DNA from: Actinomadura graeca
GTDB taxonomy: Bacteria > Actinomycetota > Actinomycetes > Streptosporangiales > Streptosporangiaceae
DNA length: 64,000 bases
Reading direction: 5' to 3'
NCBI RefSeq assembly: GCF_019175365.1
Contig: NZ_CP059572.1
Location: forward strand, 8,308,001-8,372,000
Shown here: one piece after another, positions 55,649 to 64,000 of the stretch
Layout: each line of letters opens with the position of its first letter
Numbering within the stretch: the first letter of the stretch is position 1
The notes under the pieces: model-generated
Databases searched by the model: none
What the model was told of the DNA's origin: nothing
Seen by the model: only the letters and a program-made list of their open reading frames with translations
Position numbers and translations under genes: made by a program

Positions 55649-55848
55649 GGTTCGCCGACCAGGTTTGCGCGTGTCAGGTGCGCGCCGTTCAAATCCGCGC
55701 CGGTTAGGTTCGCGCCCTTCAGGTTCGCGTCGGTCAGGTCCGCGTCGGTCAGGTCGGCGTAGGGGTGGATGCGGTCCCGAGTGATACTGGGCGCGATCTC
55801 CTCGTCGTCCTCATCCACCAGCCGCCGCCCGCCGAAGTCCGCACGCAT
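55645..55848 (-). pseudogene. Pentapeptide-repeat gene, 5' piece
   Basis: Minus strand: GGRRLVDEDDEEIAPSITRD RIHPYADLTDADLTDANLKG ANLTGADLNGAHLTRANLVG, then a stop. The first 20 residues equal those of the pentapeptide gene at 36 kb. After nine repeats the sequence joins the recombinase fragment, so the gene is 3' truncated. Confidence 0.7.
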
Positions 55849-56429
55849 CCGACCTTAGGGCCGCGCCGTCCCCGTGCGCACGGCAACCGCCAGCTCCAGG
55901 GGCCGGTCCCGGCCGCCCGGGGCGGCTTAACTGGACAGGCCGGCCGCGCGACGCCTGCTGGACGGCCTGCGGTGCGGTGACCCGAACCGGCCGGAAATGT
56001 TCTGGTCTCGGTAGACCGGAGGTTTCGTGCCCGATCGCATCCCAGCCGTGGACGCCACCGGGGCGGCCAAGCCCCAACGATGTTGATTCCTGGAGTCACG
56101 TCGGACCGGCTGGGACACACGTCTTCATGGTCACTGAGTATCCGGACTCGGGTCTGCTGCAGGGGCTGAGGAGTATCTGCGCTGCACGGCACAGCGTTCG
56201 GGGGTCGACCATACTGTGCACGGCGGATCCGGGCCGCGCTCGACGAAGGGGACGCGCGAATCCGGTAGGGCCACCTCCCCCAGGGTTCACTGGCCGCTAG
56301 CAACCCCACGGGTCTCGCATAAATGAAATGCTTCTGAGAACAGGGCGGCCGGTCGCGGACGGTAGCCGGTTGAGGTCACCTGGGTGGGTTTACCGGGGTG
56401 TGGGCTGGTTGGGGCGGGATGCTGGGGTG
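55849..56429. other. Upstream region of the 2TM-STAND gene
   Basis: About 580 bp without a supported gene. It should contain the STAND gene's promoter. No clear palindrome or repeat was seen. Confidence 0.4.
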
Positions 56430-59390
56430 ATGGTGCGGTGGGCGAAGAATCCGTGGGTGCTGGGGGTAGCGGCCAGTGTCGGCGCGGGGGTGCCGCCGCT
56501 GGTGGTCCCGGCGGGGTGGCCGCTGGTATGGCGGGCTTTGATCGCTGCGGTGGTGGCGGGGCTGGCCGGAGCGAGCGGTTCGTACTTCGGGGTGGTGCTG
56601 ACACGGACCGAGGACGCCGCCGGTGCCCGGGAGGCGCTGGAGGCGGCCCTGGAACCGCTGGATGCGCCGCGCCCCGGATGGGCCGCAGCGGAAGGCGAGG
56701 AGGCCGGGGGCGACGCGCGCAGGGTGCTGGAGGTGCTGGTGCCGCAGTGGTGCCCGACCGCGTTCTGGGGGCGGCGCGCCGAGCTGGATCGATGGTGGCA
56801 GTGGTGCCAGGACCAGGCCGCCTCGGCGCTGCTGATGCTGGAGGGACCGGGCGGGTGCGGCAAGACCCGCCTGGCGTTACGCGCCGCCGGGCAGGTCGCC
56901 GGGGACGGATGGGTGACCGGGTGGCTGGGCCAGGGCAAGGCCGCACAGGTGCTGGATGCCGCCGCATCGGTGGACGAGGGCAGGGTGCTGGTCCTGGTCG
57001 ATGACGCCGACACCCGGTCGGACCTTGGGGCGCTGTTGGAGGCGGTGGCAGGGTACCGGGGGCGGGCGCGGCTGCGTGTGATGTTGATCACCCGCAATGG
57101 CGCCGGGCTGGTTCAGGCGCTGGCCGGGCAGCTCCCCGAACGGCACAGCGCGCTGCTGACGCGCGCCGGTGTGATGTCGCTGGGGCCGCTGGGCGGGACC
57201 GGTGACCTGGTCCGCTGGTATGGGGAGGCGGTGCGCGCGTTCGCCGCCGACCGCGACGCGCCGGCACCGCCGGTGTCGGCGACGGTGGCGCCGGTGCGCG
57301 CCGGGCAGACGCTGATGCAGATGCTGGCCGAGGCACTGACCGCGGTACTGCGCGCAGCGCCCGCCGCGGCACCGTCCCCTGTCCCTTCTGCGGAGCCGAC
57401 ACCGGCCGATGAGGTCGCACGGGTGCTGTTCGAGCATGAGGCGCGCTGGTGGCGCGCGACGGCGGAGCTGCGGCGATGGGGGCTCACAGACGTCACCGAT
57501 GTGCTGCTGGCGCGGTTGATGGTCGCGTTGGTGCTGTTCGCGCCCGAGGGTGAGCAGGCGGCGGTGGAAGTAGTGCGGCGGATCCCCGACCTGGCCGACG
57601 CACCTGGCGAACGAGTGGCCAACCTGGTCCGCTGGGCCCGCACCCTGTACCCGCCCGGTGCCGCCGCAGAGGTACGGATCGGCCCGGACGTGCTGACCGA
57701 CTGGTTCGTCACCACCCACCTCACCGGCACTGACGACGGCCGTGATCTTGCCCGGGCGCTGCTGGCCGGGTTGAGCCAGGAACAGGCCGGGCGGGTATTG
57801 ACCGTGCTGGCCCGCGCCGGCGAAGACCACCCGCCCGCGCGGACCCTGTTCGAGCAGGTCCTGGATCGGGACCCGGTAAGGCTGGCCCACCACGCCGTCC
57901 ACGCCGCGCTCACCAGCCTGCGCCGCCGCGACCTGGACCACGCCACCGCCACCGCCCTAGCCCGCGCCGACCTCGACCCCGACACCACCGCCCGCCTCAC
58001 CGCCCTGATCCCCGCCTACGTCTTACCCCGCTGCGCCGTGGCATTGGCCCGCCGCCACCTGCACCACACCCGCACCACCGCGAACCCACCCGCCCTCGCC
58101 CGCGCCCTGACCGGCCTCACGTCTGCCCTGTTCGGTGTAGGTGAGCATGACGAGCAACTGCGGGTGGCGGAGGAGGCGGTCGGGTTGTGCCGGGAGCTGG
58201 CCGCCGACGACTCCGCCCACCGACCCGCCCTCGCCCGCGCCCTGACCGGCCTCACGTCTGCCCTGTTCGGTGTAGGTGAGCATGACGAGCAACTGCGGGT
58301 GGCGGAGGAGGCGGTCGGGTTGTGCCGGGAGCTGGCCGCCGACGACTCCGCCCACCGACCCGCCCTCGCCCGCGCCCTGACCGGCCTCACGTCTGCCCTG
58401 GGCTATGTGGGTGAGCATGACGAGCAACTGCGGGTGGCGCGGGAGGCGGTCGGGTTGTTTCGGGAGCTGGCCGCCGACAACCCCGCCCACCGACCCGACC
58501 TCGCTCATACCCTGACCGGCCTCGCGGCCGCCCTGGACAGGCTGGGTGAGCTTGACGAGCAACTGCGGGTGGCGGAGGAGGCGGTCGGGTTGTGCCGGGA
58601 GCTGGCCGCCGACGACTCCGCCCACCGTCCCGCCCTCGCCCGCGCCCTGACCGGCCTCGCGGCCGCCCTGGATCAGCTGGGTGAGCATGACGAGGCACGG
58701 CGGGTGGCCCGGGAGGCGGTCGGTTTGTGCCGGGAGCTGGCCGCCGACAACCCCGCCCACCGACCCGCCCTCGCCCACGCCCTGACCGGCCTCGCGGCCG
58801 CCCTGGACTATGTAGGTGAGCGCGAGGAACTACTGCGGGTGGTGCGGGAGGCGGTCGGTTTGTGCCGGGAGCTGGCCGCCGACAACCGCGCCCACCGTCC
58901 CCGGCTCGCCCACGCCTTGACCAATCTCGCGGTCATCCCGGACCAGGCGGGTGAGCATGACGAGCAACTGCGGGTGGCGGAGGAGGCGGTCGGGTTGTTC
59001 CGGGAGCTGGCCGCCGACAACTCCACCTACCAACCCGTCCTCGCTCATGCCCTGACCAATCTCGCGGCCGTCCTGGACCAGGCGGGTGAGCATGACGAGT
59101 TTCTGCGGGTGGCGCGGGAGGCGGTCGGGTTGTTCCGGGAGCTGGCCGCCGACAACCCCGCCCACCGTCCCCGGCTCGCCCACGCCCTGATCGGCCTCAC
59201 GTCCGCTCTAGACCGGGTGGGTGGGTATGACGAGGCACTGCGGGTAGACCGGGAGGCGGTCGAGCTGTATCGAGACCTGGCCGCCCGCTATCCGAAACGG
59301 TTCCACCAGCTCTATATCGAGACCCGAGGCGACCTGCAGCGACGGTTGGTCCGACGCGGCGACGACGACGCCATCGCCCTCGACATGTAA
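56430..59390 (+). CDS. Membrane-anchored STAND ATPase with nine TPR-like repeats
   Basis: About 986 residues; ATG 56430 is favoured over ATG56328 because the coding pattern starts with MVRWAKNPWVLGVAASVGAG. Two N-terminal TM helices (residues about 8-28 and 31-58), a linker, and TAFWGRRAELDRWWQW precede the P-loop LLMLEGPGGCGKTRLALRAA (residues about 132-150). RVLVLVDDADTRSD is Walker B, and LRVMLITRN follows. A helical middle contains IGPDVLTDWFVTTHLTGTDD. Nine 45-residue repeats (AHRPALAHALTGLAAALDxx GExDExLRVAxEAVGLxREL) form the tail. The two first repeats are almost identical in DNA. Fragments of this family lie at 26.6 and 46.3 kb. Confidence 0.85.
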   Translation: MVRWAKNPWVLGVAASVGAGVPPLVVPAGWPLVWRALIAAVVAGLAGASGSYFGVVLTRTEDAAGAREALEAALEPLDAPRPGWAAAEGEEAGGDARRVLEVLVPQWCPTAFWGRRAELDRWWQWCQDQAASALLMLEGPGGCGKTRLALRAAGQVAGDGWVTGWLGQGKAAQVLDAAASVDEGRVLVLVDDADTRSDLGALLEAVAGYRGRARLRVMLITRNGAGLVQALAGQLPERHSALLTRAGVMSLGPLGGTGDLVRWYGEAVRAFAADRDAPAPPVSATVAPVRAGQTLMQMLAEALTAVLRAAPAAAPSPVPSAEPTPADEVARVLFEHEARWWRATAELRRWGLTDVTDVLLARLMVALVLFAPEGEQAAVEVVRRIPDLADAPGERVANLVRWARTLYPPGAAAEVRIGPDVLTDWFVTTHLTGTDDGRDLARALLAGLSQEQAGRVLTVLARAGEDHPPARTLFEQVLDRDPVRLAHHAVHAALTSLRRRDLDHATATALARADLDPDTTARLTALIPAYVLPRCAVALARRHLHHTRTTANPPALARALTGLTSALFGVGEHDEQLRVAEEAVGLCRELAADDSAHRPALARALTGLTSALFGVGEHDEQLRVAEEAVGLCRELAADDSAHRPALARALTGLTSALGYVGEHDEQLRVAREAVGLFRELAADNPAHRPDLAHTLTGLAAALDRLGELDEQLRVAEEAVGLCRELAADDSAHRPALARALTGLAAALDQLGEHDEARRVAREAVGLCRELAADNPAHRPALAHALTGLAAALDYVGEREELLRVVREAVGLCRELAADNRAHRPRLAHALTNLAVIPDQAGEHDEQLRVAEEAVGLFRELAADNSTYQPVLAHALTNLAAVLDQAGEHDEFLRVAREAVGLFRELAADNPAHRPRLAHALIGLTSALDRVGGYDEALRVDREAVELYRDLAARYPKRFHQLYIETRGDLQRRLVRRGDDDAIALDM

Positions 59391-59568
59391 CAACCCGGGT
59401 CCTGTGCACACGACTTCGGGCATCTGTGCAGTCGGCTTCGGAAATCGACACGGAAGTCGTCGGCACTCACCCCTCCCGAGGGTTTCATGAGTCCGTTTCA
59501 ACTGCCATCCGTTCGCAACAGGGACCGTACGGTTTTCGGTGTAACTCCTGATCAAGGAGTTGCTCCTG

Positions 59569-60120
59569 ATGACGACAACTGAAGCGAAGGCGGACGCCGC
59601 GGTGGCCATGTCCGATCAGCCGGCCGAGGGCCAGGCGGACCAGGATCTGATCGGCCAGCTGGTGGCCCAGGCCCGCGAGCAGGGCTTGGAACTGGCCGGT
59701 GAGGGCGGGCTGCTGGCCCAGTTGACCAAGCGGGTGCTGGAGTCGGCACTGGACGGTGAGATCACCGACCATCTCGGCTATGACAAGCACCAGCGGGCGG
59801 CCAAGACCGGCACCAACGCCCGTAACGGGCACCGGGCCAAGACGGTGACCACCCAGGCCGGCCCGGTCGAGATCGAGGTTCCCCGCGACCGGGAGGGCAG
59901 CTCCGAACCAAAGGACGTGGCCAAGCGGCAGCGGCGGCTGACCGGGGTGGATGAGATGGTGCTGTCGCTGAGCGCCAAGGGCCTCACCCACGGCGAGATC
60001 TCCGCGCACCTGGCCGAGGTCTATGGAGCGTCGGTGTTCAAGCAGACCATCTCCACCAGCACCGACAAGGTGCTGGAGGGGATGGCCGAGTGGCAGAACC
60101 GGCCGCTGGACCCGGGGCGG
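59569..60120 (+). pseudogene. IS256-family transposase N-terminal half
   Basis: ATG 59569: MTTTEAKADAAVAMSDQPAE, then LTKRVLESALDGEITDHLGY, NARNGHRAKTVTTQAGPVEI EVPRDREGS and ISAHLAEVYGASVFKQTIST. This is the Mutator-like/IS256 N-terminus. It stops at WQNRPLDP (about 60120), just before the DDE core, where IS30 sequence begins. Confidence 0.85.
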
Positions 60121-60163
60121 TTTCCAACGATGGTTGCGAACGCCCCGGAGAGAGAGCGTTCGG

Positions 60164-60875
60164 ATGCCGAGGTACGTCCCGAACAAGATGCCGCTGTCGG
60201 TGAAGAAGAGGTACTTCGAACTGCTGAGGGAGGGATGCAAAGGTGCGGCGGCCGCGCGAGTGGTCGGCGTGTCGGCCAGTTGTGGCTCCAACTGGTTCCT
60301 CGACGCTGGCGGAATGATCGTTGCTGACCGGCCGGTCTCGTCGCGGTTTCTCTGCCAGGACGACCGGATCGCCATCGCCGACGGGCTTCACGCCGGCCGC
60401 AATGCCAAGGAGATTGCCGCCTCCATCGGCAAGAGCTTCCAGACCGTCTACCGCGAGATCAAGCGAGGCGGCAAGCCCGACGGCCGGTACGAGCCGTTCT
60501 GGGCGCACAACCAGGCCCTGCTGCGTCGCAGACGTCCCAAGGACACCAAGATCGCCGCCAGCGCATCGTTGCGTGTGCTGGTGCGAAACAAGCTCACCGA
60601 CCGGTGGTCGCCCCAGCAGGTCTCCCGGTTCTTGGCCCGCGCCTACACCGAGAACCCGGCGATGCGAGCGTGCCCGGAGACCATCTACCGAGCCCTGTTC
60701 GCCGGGCTGCTCGGCCGTCCGGCCAGCATGCTGCGCACTCGCCGGACCCGCCGCCGACGGCAACGCCGCGGCGTCCCCAACCCTAGCAAGATCAAGAATA
60801 TGAAGCTGATCCACCAGCGTCCGCTGGAGGTCAACGAGCGATGCACCATCGGTCACTGGGAAGGCGACCTCGAGC
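60164..60875 (+). pseudogene. IS30-family transposase, truncated
   Basis: ATG 60164 with GGAGAGAG upstream. MPRYVPNKMPLSVKKRYFEL LREG, then the IS30 HTH (DRIAIADGLHAGRNAKEIAA SIGKSFQTVYREIKRGG), RWSPQQVSRFLAR and the DDE start IGHWEGDL (first Asp). After GDLE at about 60875 the sequence becomes unrelated, so the last about 150 residues are gone. Confidence 0.8.
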
Positions 60876-61110
60876 GCCACGAGGCGCCATGCAACCGAGC
60901 GGAGGTGAAAGGACTCCGCCGCTGCGCTGTCGCAGCAGCGTAACGAAGCTGGGGGCAGGCCGATCCGGGAAACGCCGGTTCCGTGGAACGGGGGGAACCT
61001 CAGCTGGGGATTAAGGCTGGCGGTGTGACCCGCACGGAGACGACAGAACGAACAAGAGCCCGGCCGGCCGTAAGTCGGACCAGGCCCCTGTTCGCCTGTG
61101 GGTGGTCGGT
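60872..61110 (+). ncRNA. Possible 5' relic of a group II intron
   Basis: Immediately after the IS30 codons for GHWEGDL the sequence reads GAGCGCCACGAGGCGCCATG and CAACCGAGCGGAGGTGAAAG. It then has several self-complementary arms (CTCCGCCGCTGCGCTGTCGC; GGGAAACGCCGGTTCCGTGG). This looks like domain I of a bacterial group II intron inserted in the transposase gene. No reverse transcriptase follows, so it would be truncated. Recognition is by eye only. Confidence 0.3.
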
Positions 61111-61526
61111 GGCTAGACCGGTGCACCCGTGCGCCTCTTCCTGCTGTCGGGTCTGACACCGAGCGAGAGCGGGCGCAGGTTCCTTCCTGTCCGAGTTGGG
61201 CAAGAAGTGTTGGCCTAAGGATGCTGAGGTATCCAGATGAATACAAATCCCTCTGTCGATCGCTGACAGACTTTTACACTCTTGTACGGCGTGTGACGTG
61301 GGCATACATAGTCCTTCGAAAATGAAACAAATTGGCGATGAGTACCCCTGGCACCCTCTCCTGGATCAGGATTTCACTCCATTCTGTTCGGCTTTCCTGG
61401 TTTGCGGTTCTAGGGCATAATGAGCGCACGCGCGGCGGGAGAAGCGTTGCTTTCGGTTGGCTAGGACCGGGGCGAGGCATCTCTCCTGATCTGCCGCGCG
61501 AGGGTCTGACACCGAGCGGAGAGAGC
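61111..61526. other. Lower-GC upstream region with a 17-bp direct repeat
   Basis: AT-rich for this window. GGGTCTGACACCGAGCG occurs at 61149-61165 and again at 61502-61518, just before the ribosome-binding site of the next gene. This suggests partial duplication of a leader. No other gene is seen. Confidence 0.45.
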
Positions 61527-61724
61527 ATGATCAAAATCAACGGCGCCATGGAGCTGGACGGGCGTCAACTGGCTGCCATGGCGGTGGCGGTCGCGGTCGC
61601 GGTGCTGTTGTACCGCGGCGACACCATCGAGCACGCCGAGGCGCTGCTCAACGCCGCAATGCTGGCCACAGGTCTGCTGATGGGCCGGGGCGCGCACGGG
61701 CCGGGCCCGGCTGGCCTGGCCTGA
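61527..61724 (+). CDS. Small membrane protein
   Basis: 65 residues. GGAGAGAG lies directly before ATG 61527. One or two hydrophobic helices (LAAMAVAVAVAVLLY and EALLNAAMLATGLLMG) separated by RGDTIEHA. It is followed 12 bp later by the XRE gene. This mirrors the small TM gene beside the XRE-STAND gene at 11.6 kb. The function is unknown. Confidence 0.6.
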   Translation: MIKINGAMELDGRQLAAMAVAVAVAVLLYRGDTIEHAEALLNAAMLATGLLMGRGAHGPGPAGLA

Positions 61725-61735
61725 CACCGGCGGAC

Positions 61736-62635
61736 ATGATGAGCGCCGAAGCGAATTCCAAGCGCATGGAGTTCACGCGTCGCCTCAGGGCCGAAATGGG
61801 CGACCGAACTCTGGATCAGCTGAGCAGAGCCACGGGCATGTCTCGATCGACTTTGCAGGGAGTCTTGAATGGGGCTGTTCTCCCGAGGCGCACCATGTTG
61901 GACAGCTTGATCCAGGGCCTCGGTTTTTCCTTGGATCAGAAAGGAGACCTCCGTCGTCTCTATCTGGAGGCAGAGCGTGAAGCCCGTGCCGAACGTGAGC
62001 GTAGTGGCCGTCCGAGCAAAGGCACGCAGGGCAAGGAGGACGGCAGCCATACGGGGCTGCCGGTCACCGTGGTCAACAACGGTGGTGGCGGTGACGTGCA
62101 CATTCATCAGCCTCCGCCGACCGAGGCGCCGAGGCAGGCGGGAGCACCACCGCTGGTGGACGATGCCGCGGGGCACGGCGCCCGACCGGATCCGTTACGG
62201 GCCTGCACTCGTGAGGAGTTCGTGACCACACTGCGGGCCTTTTGGCTCTGGGCAGGCGCCTACTCCCCGCGCCAACTCAGTGCCTGGTCTCGCGGGGGGC
62301 CGCACGGCAAGGTCTCGCACACCACGCTGAACGCGCTGCTGGCCGAGGCGCCGCACAAAAGGCCACCGATGACGCTGAAGTACGTGCAGACCATCATCCA
62401 CTGCTGCGGTGGCGGCGAAGCCGACCTCCAGCACTGGACCACCGCCTGGCGGCGCATCTATGCCGGCATCCCGTACGTCGGCATCCCAGACGGCCAACCG
62501 AAGGGACAGCCGGAGAAGTTGGCAGAGGGACAGACTGGTGGACGGGTGGTCCGCCTGCCCACCAGAACCTCAGGTCGTAGCCCGGGGAAGCTGCCGCCTC
62601 AGCCTCCTATGGGCCCACCATCACCGTCCCCGTAG
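61736..62635 (+). CDS. XRE-family regulator with second HTH-like region
   Basis: 299 residues from ATG 61736 (ATG61739 is possible). N-terminal HTH: EFTRRLRAEMGDRTLDQLSR ATGMSRSTLQGVLNGAVLPR. A charged helix and the linker VVNNGGGGDVHIHQPPP follow. The middle CTREEFVTTLRAFWLWAGAY SPRQLSAW to MTLKYVQTIIHCCGGGEADL QHWTTAWRRI is a second degenerate HTH/C-terminal regulator module common in actinomycetes. The tail is Pro/Gly-rich. It probably controls itself and the small membrane gene. Confidence 0.75.
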   Translation: MMSAEANSKRMEFTRRLRAEMGDRTLDQLSRATGMSRSTLQGVLNGAVLPRRTMLDSLIQGLGFSLDQKGDLRRLYLEAEREARAERERSGRPSKGTQGKEDGSHTGLPVTVVNNGGGGDVHIHQPPPTEAPRQAGAPPLVDDAAGHGARPDPLRACTREEFVTTLRAFWLWAGAYSPRQLSAWSRGGPHGKVSHTTLNALLAEAPHKRPPMTLKYVQTIIHCCGGGEADLQHWTTAWRRIYAGIPYVGIPDGQPKGQPEKLAEGQTGGRVVRLPTRTSGRSPGKLPPQPPMGPPSPSP

Positions 62636-62656
62636 GGCTGCAGATCACCTTCGACA

Positions 62657-62706
62657 CGCCGACCGAATACGACCCATACGAATACGGCAGGACACCGGTC
62701 GACCAC
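62657..62706 (-). repeat. CGTATTCG dispersed element, copy d
   Basis: Reverse complement: GTCGACCGGTGTCCTGCCGT then ATTCGTATGGGTCGTATTCG GTCGG. Two boxes, in the same orientation relative to the TM gene at 62886 as copy c has to its gene. Confidence 0.75.
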
Positions 62707-62735
62707 GTCGTATTGCATCCGGCGCGAACATGACA

Positions 62736-62889
62736 CGGTCGGCAACTCGTCCCCCAAGCCCCCGCGCCCGTCGTCGCTCAAGCCCTCGGCTACCACCACG
62801 GAACCGTGCCCAAGCACCGCACCGCCGCCGGCGGAACCTGGGACCGCTATCCCACGACACGCACGCCGAAATCGAGGAAACGCCCATGA
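62736..62889 (+). pseudogene. Tyrosine recombinase C-terminal scrap
   Basis: Plus strand: RQLVPQAPAPVVAQALGYHH GTVPKHRTAAGGTWDRYPTT RTPKSRKRP and a TGA at 62887-62889, overlapping the ATG of the next gene (ATGA). Over the first 40 residues it is nearly identical to the tail at 55.2 kb. Confidence 0.7.
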
Positions 62890-63368
62890 ATTGGTCCGTC
62901 GTCGGCCCCGCCGTCTTCTCACTCATCGGTGTCACACTCGGAACCAGCGGAACACTCATCGGTCAGTACCTCACGACACGCACGACCAAGGCGCAGGCCC
63001 TCGCCGAGCGCCGGACCGCCCTCCGCGCCGAGCGAAAGACTGCGATCCTTGAGTTCATGGAGACCGCCAAGCAGGTCGAGCGGTTCATCGAACAACGTGT
63101 CCACTCGGGCGAGCGGCCGGAGGGCTCCGTCGAGCTCACCAACCGCATGTGGTTCCTCCAGCAGTGCGTGGACCTCGTGTCGACCGCCCCTGTGCGTAAC
63201 ACCGTCACCGACTACGCCGAGGGCCTTCACAGCCTCCTCTACCAAGAGCTCCCTACCGAGCGCCACGTCTGGGCGCTGATGAGTGAGAAGCGGCAACCGT
63301 TCGTCGATTCAGCCCGCGTAGAACTCGGCACCGCCACCAAGGAACTCGGGACTCCCGAACGCCCGTAG
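62886..63368 (+). CDS. Small single-TM protein in a repeat-bounded unit
   Basis: 160 residues; ATG 62886 follows GAGGAAACGCCC and overlaps the recombinase scrap's stop. A TM helix at residues about 6-28 (VGPAVFSLIGVTLGTSGTLI GQYL) is followed by a charged helical region (ALAERRTALRAERKTAILEF METAKQVERFIEQ) and NRMWFLQQCVDLVSTAPVRN. The design matches the gene at 54246, and it is also bounded by dispersed elements. No function is recognised. Confidence 0.65.
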   Translation: MNWSVVGPAVFSLIGVTLGTSGTLIGQYLTTRTTKAQALAERRTALRAERKTAILEFMETAKQVERFIEQRVHSGERPEGSVELTNRMWFLQQCVDLVSTAPVRNTVTDYAEGLHSLLYQELPTERHVWALMSEKRQPFVDSARVELGTATKELGTPERP

Positions 63369-63392
63369 GCGGAGGCCCTTCATCGGCCGATA

Positions 63393-63571
63393 CGCCGAAC
63401 CGATACGACACAGGCGAATACGACAGGGCGCCGGTCTCGGCAACCGGTGCCTGGCACGCTGCCCGTGCCCGACGTCCGGCCGCGACGTCCGGCCGGGACG
63501 TCCCGGGGAAGCGCTGAGACGTCCTCTAGCGGACCGGGACGTCCTAGCGGCACGCCCCCGCTAGACCTAGG
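63393..63571 (-). repeat. Long dispersed repeat, right copy, containing CGTATTCG element copy e
   Basis: Inverted match to 32279-32462. It includes the element GAGACCGGCGCCCTGTCGTA TTCGCCTGTGTCGTATCGG (about 63400-63445) followed by several GGACGTCC-type boxes. It lies 25 bp beyond the TM gene. Confidence 0.8.
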
Positions 63572-64000
63572 CCGTGTGTCGAAGTAGGTGGAGCCATTCG
63601 TTGATGGCAGTGATCTCAAGGACGGCCTGGTAGCGGACGCAGAGTTTGTCGTATCTGGTGGCCATGGCCCGGTGCCGCTTGAGACGGTTGATGCCGCACT
63701 CGACGGCGTGGCGGCCGTGGTAGTCGACCGGGTCGAAGGACGGCGGGCGGCCGCCGCGGCTGCCCCGCCGCTTCCGGTGACCGGACTGGTCGGCCGGCTC
63801 CGGAATGGTGCAGGCGATACCACGGCCGCGCAGGTGAGCGCGGATCGCCCGCGACGAGCAGGCCTTATCGGCCCGAACCCGATCCGGGCGGGTGCGGGGA
63901 CGGCCCCGTCCTGGCCGGGCGACCCTGATCTGGGCCATCACCGCCTCGAACTGCGGGGCGGCCCCGCGCTGCCCGGCCGTCACCACCATCGATAAAGGCC
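63567..64000 (-). CDS. IS5-family transposase C-terminal part, runs off the window
   Basis: The minus-strand frame is open to the window edge ([20 protein letters not shown]). It continues [29 protein letters not shown], then [40 protein letters not shown] and ends [10 protein letters not shown]. The catalytic Asp in ADKA and Glu in ECGINRLK are present. This is the second-ORF half of an IS5/IS427-type transposase. The rest lies outside the window. Confidence 0.8.
   Translation of the reverse strand, partial: PLSMVVTAGQRGAAPQFEAVMAQIRVARPGRGRPRTRPDRVRADKACSSRAIRAHLRGRGIACTIPEPADQSGHRKRRGSRGGRPPSFDPVDYHGRHAVECGINRLKRHRAMATRYDKLCVRYQAVLEITAINEWLHLLRHTA

Overview
The window is high-GC DNA (roughly 70 percent) with GTG and TTG starts, strong third-position GC bias and gene families typical of filamentous actinomycetes. 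Examples are an ATP-grasp RiPP cluster with an isoaspartyl-methyltransferase homologue, STAND ATPases with TPR tails, XRE regulators and ISL3, IS982, IS481 and Tn3-like transposases. I see no rRNA, tRNA or core housekeeping operon. It looks like accessory DNA, either a chromosome arm or a large plasmid, of a Streptosporangiales or Thermomonosporaceae-like organism. The taxonomic placement is inference.

Layout. 1-2.4 kb: a nucleotide/base-handling run of thymidylate-kinase-like, HhH-GPD, radical SAM and MazG-like genes. 3.7-6.3 kb: a winged-helix/zinc protein and an excisionase-like protein, with an array of CGGAGCAG boxes beyond them. 6.4-8.9 kb: a beta-propeller lectin-like protein divergent from a secreted nuclease. 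9-11.5 kb: IS and Tn3 debris, a truncated pentapeptide gene and a coiled-coil CHAT protease. 11.6-15.5 kb: a small membrane protein and a 1150-residue XRE-STAND protein ending in 16 near-identical repeats. 15.5-22.8 kb: mostly decayed genes (resolvase, Tn3 and NACHT remnants, a gene with an in-frame amber codon), a CRISPR-like scrap and a few intact membrane proteins. 23.4-30.2 kb: a second STAND protein (NB-ARC-TPR, broken by a 1-bp loss), RNase HI, membrane and regulatory genes, and an orphan block of the first STAND protein's repeats.

30.4-33.9 kb: a complete ISL3 element, and a tyrosine recombinase truncated by IS481. 34-37 kb: a two-gene HExxH peptidase operon with palindromic operator-like sites, and a pentapeptide gene. 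37.6-41.1 kb: two secreted-looking glycine-rich or hypothetical proteins, an NPCBM membrane protein and a PIN protein. 42-44.5 kb: a complete graspetide operon (tgmA-tgmB-tgmC), followed by an APH-type kinase. 46.3-49.4 kb: remnants of a third STAND family and a NACHT gene cut by an intact ISL3 element. 49.4-55.8 kb: IS debris, a two-gene 2TM operon, an intact IS982, a GNAT acetyltransferase, and small membrane genes bounded by a dispersed repeat. 56.4-59.4 kb: an intact 2TM-STAND-TPR protein. 59.5-61 kb: nested IS256, IS30 and a possible group II intron relic. 61.5-63.4 kb: an XRE regulator and a second repeat-bounded small membrane gene. The right edge holds a partial IS5-type transposase.

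Two themes stand out. First, the window carries three large STAND ATPases plus at least five remnants of the same types, with CHAT, peptidase, 2TM and pentapeptide genes that could belong to conflict systems. This looks like a churning arsenal of sensor/effector genes. Second, a dispersed repeat with CGTATTCG boxes brackets small TM-protein genes in two unrelated places in the same relative orientation, next to the same recombinase C-terminus. It resembles a gene-cassette system that I do not recognise. The best-supported functional unit is the graspetide operon.
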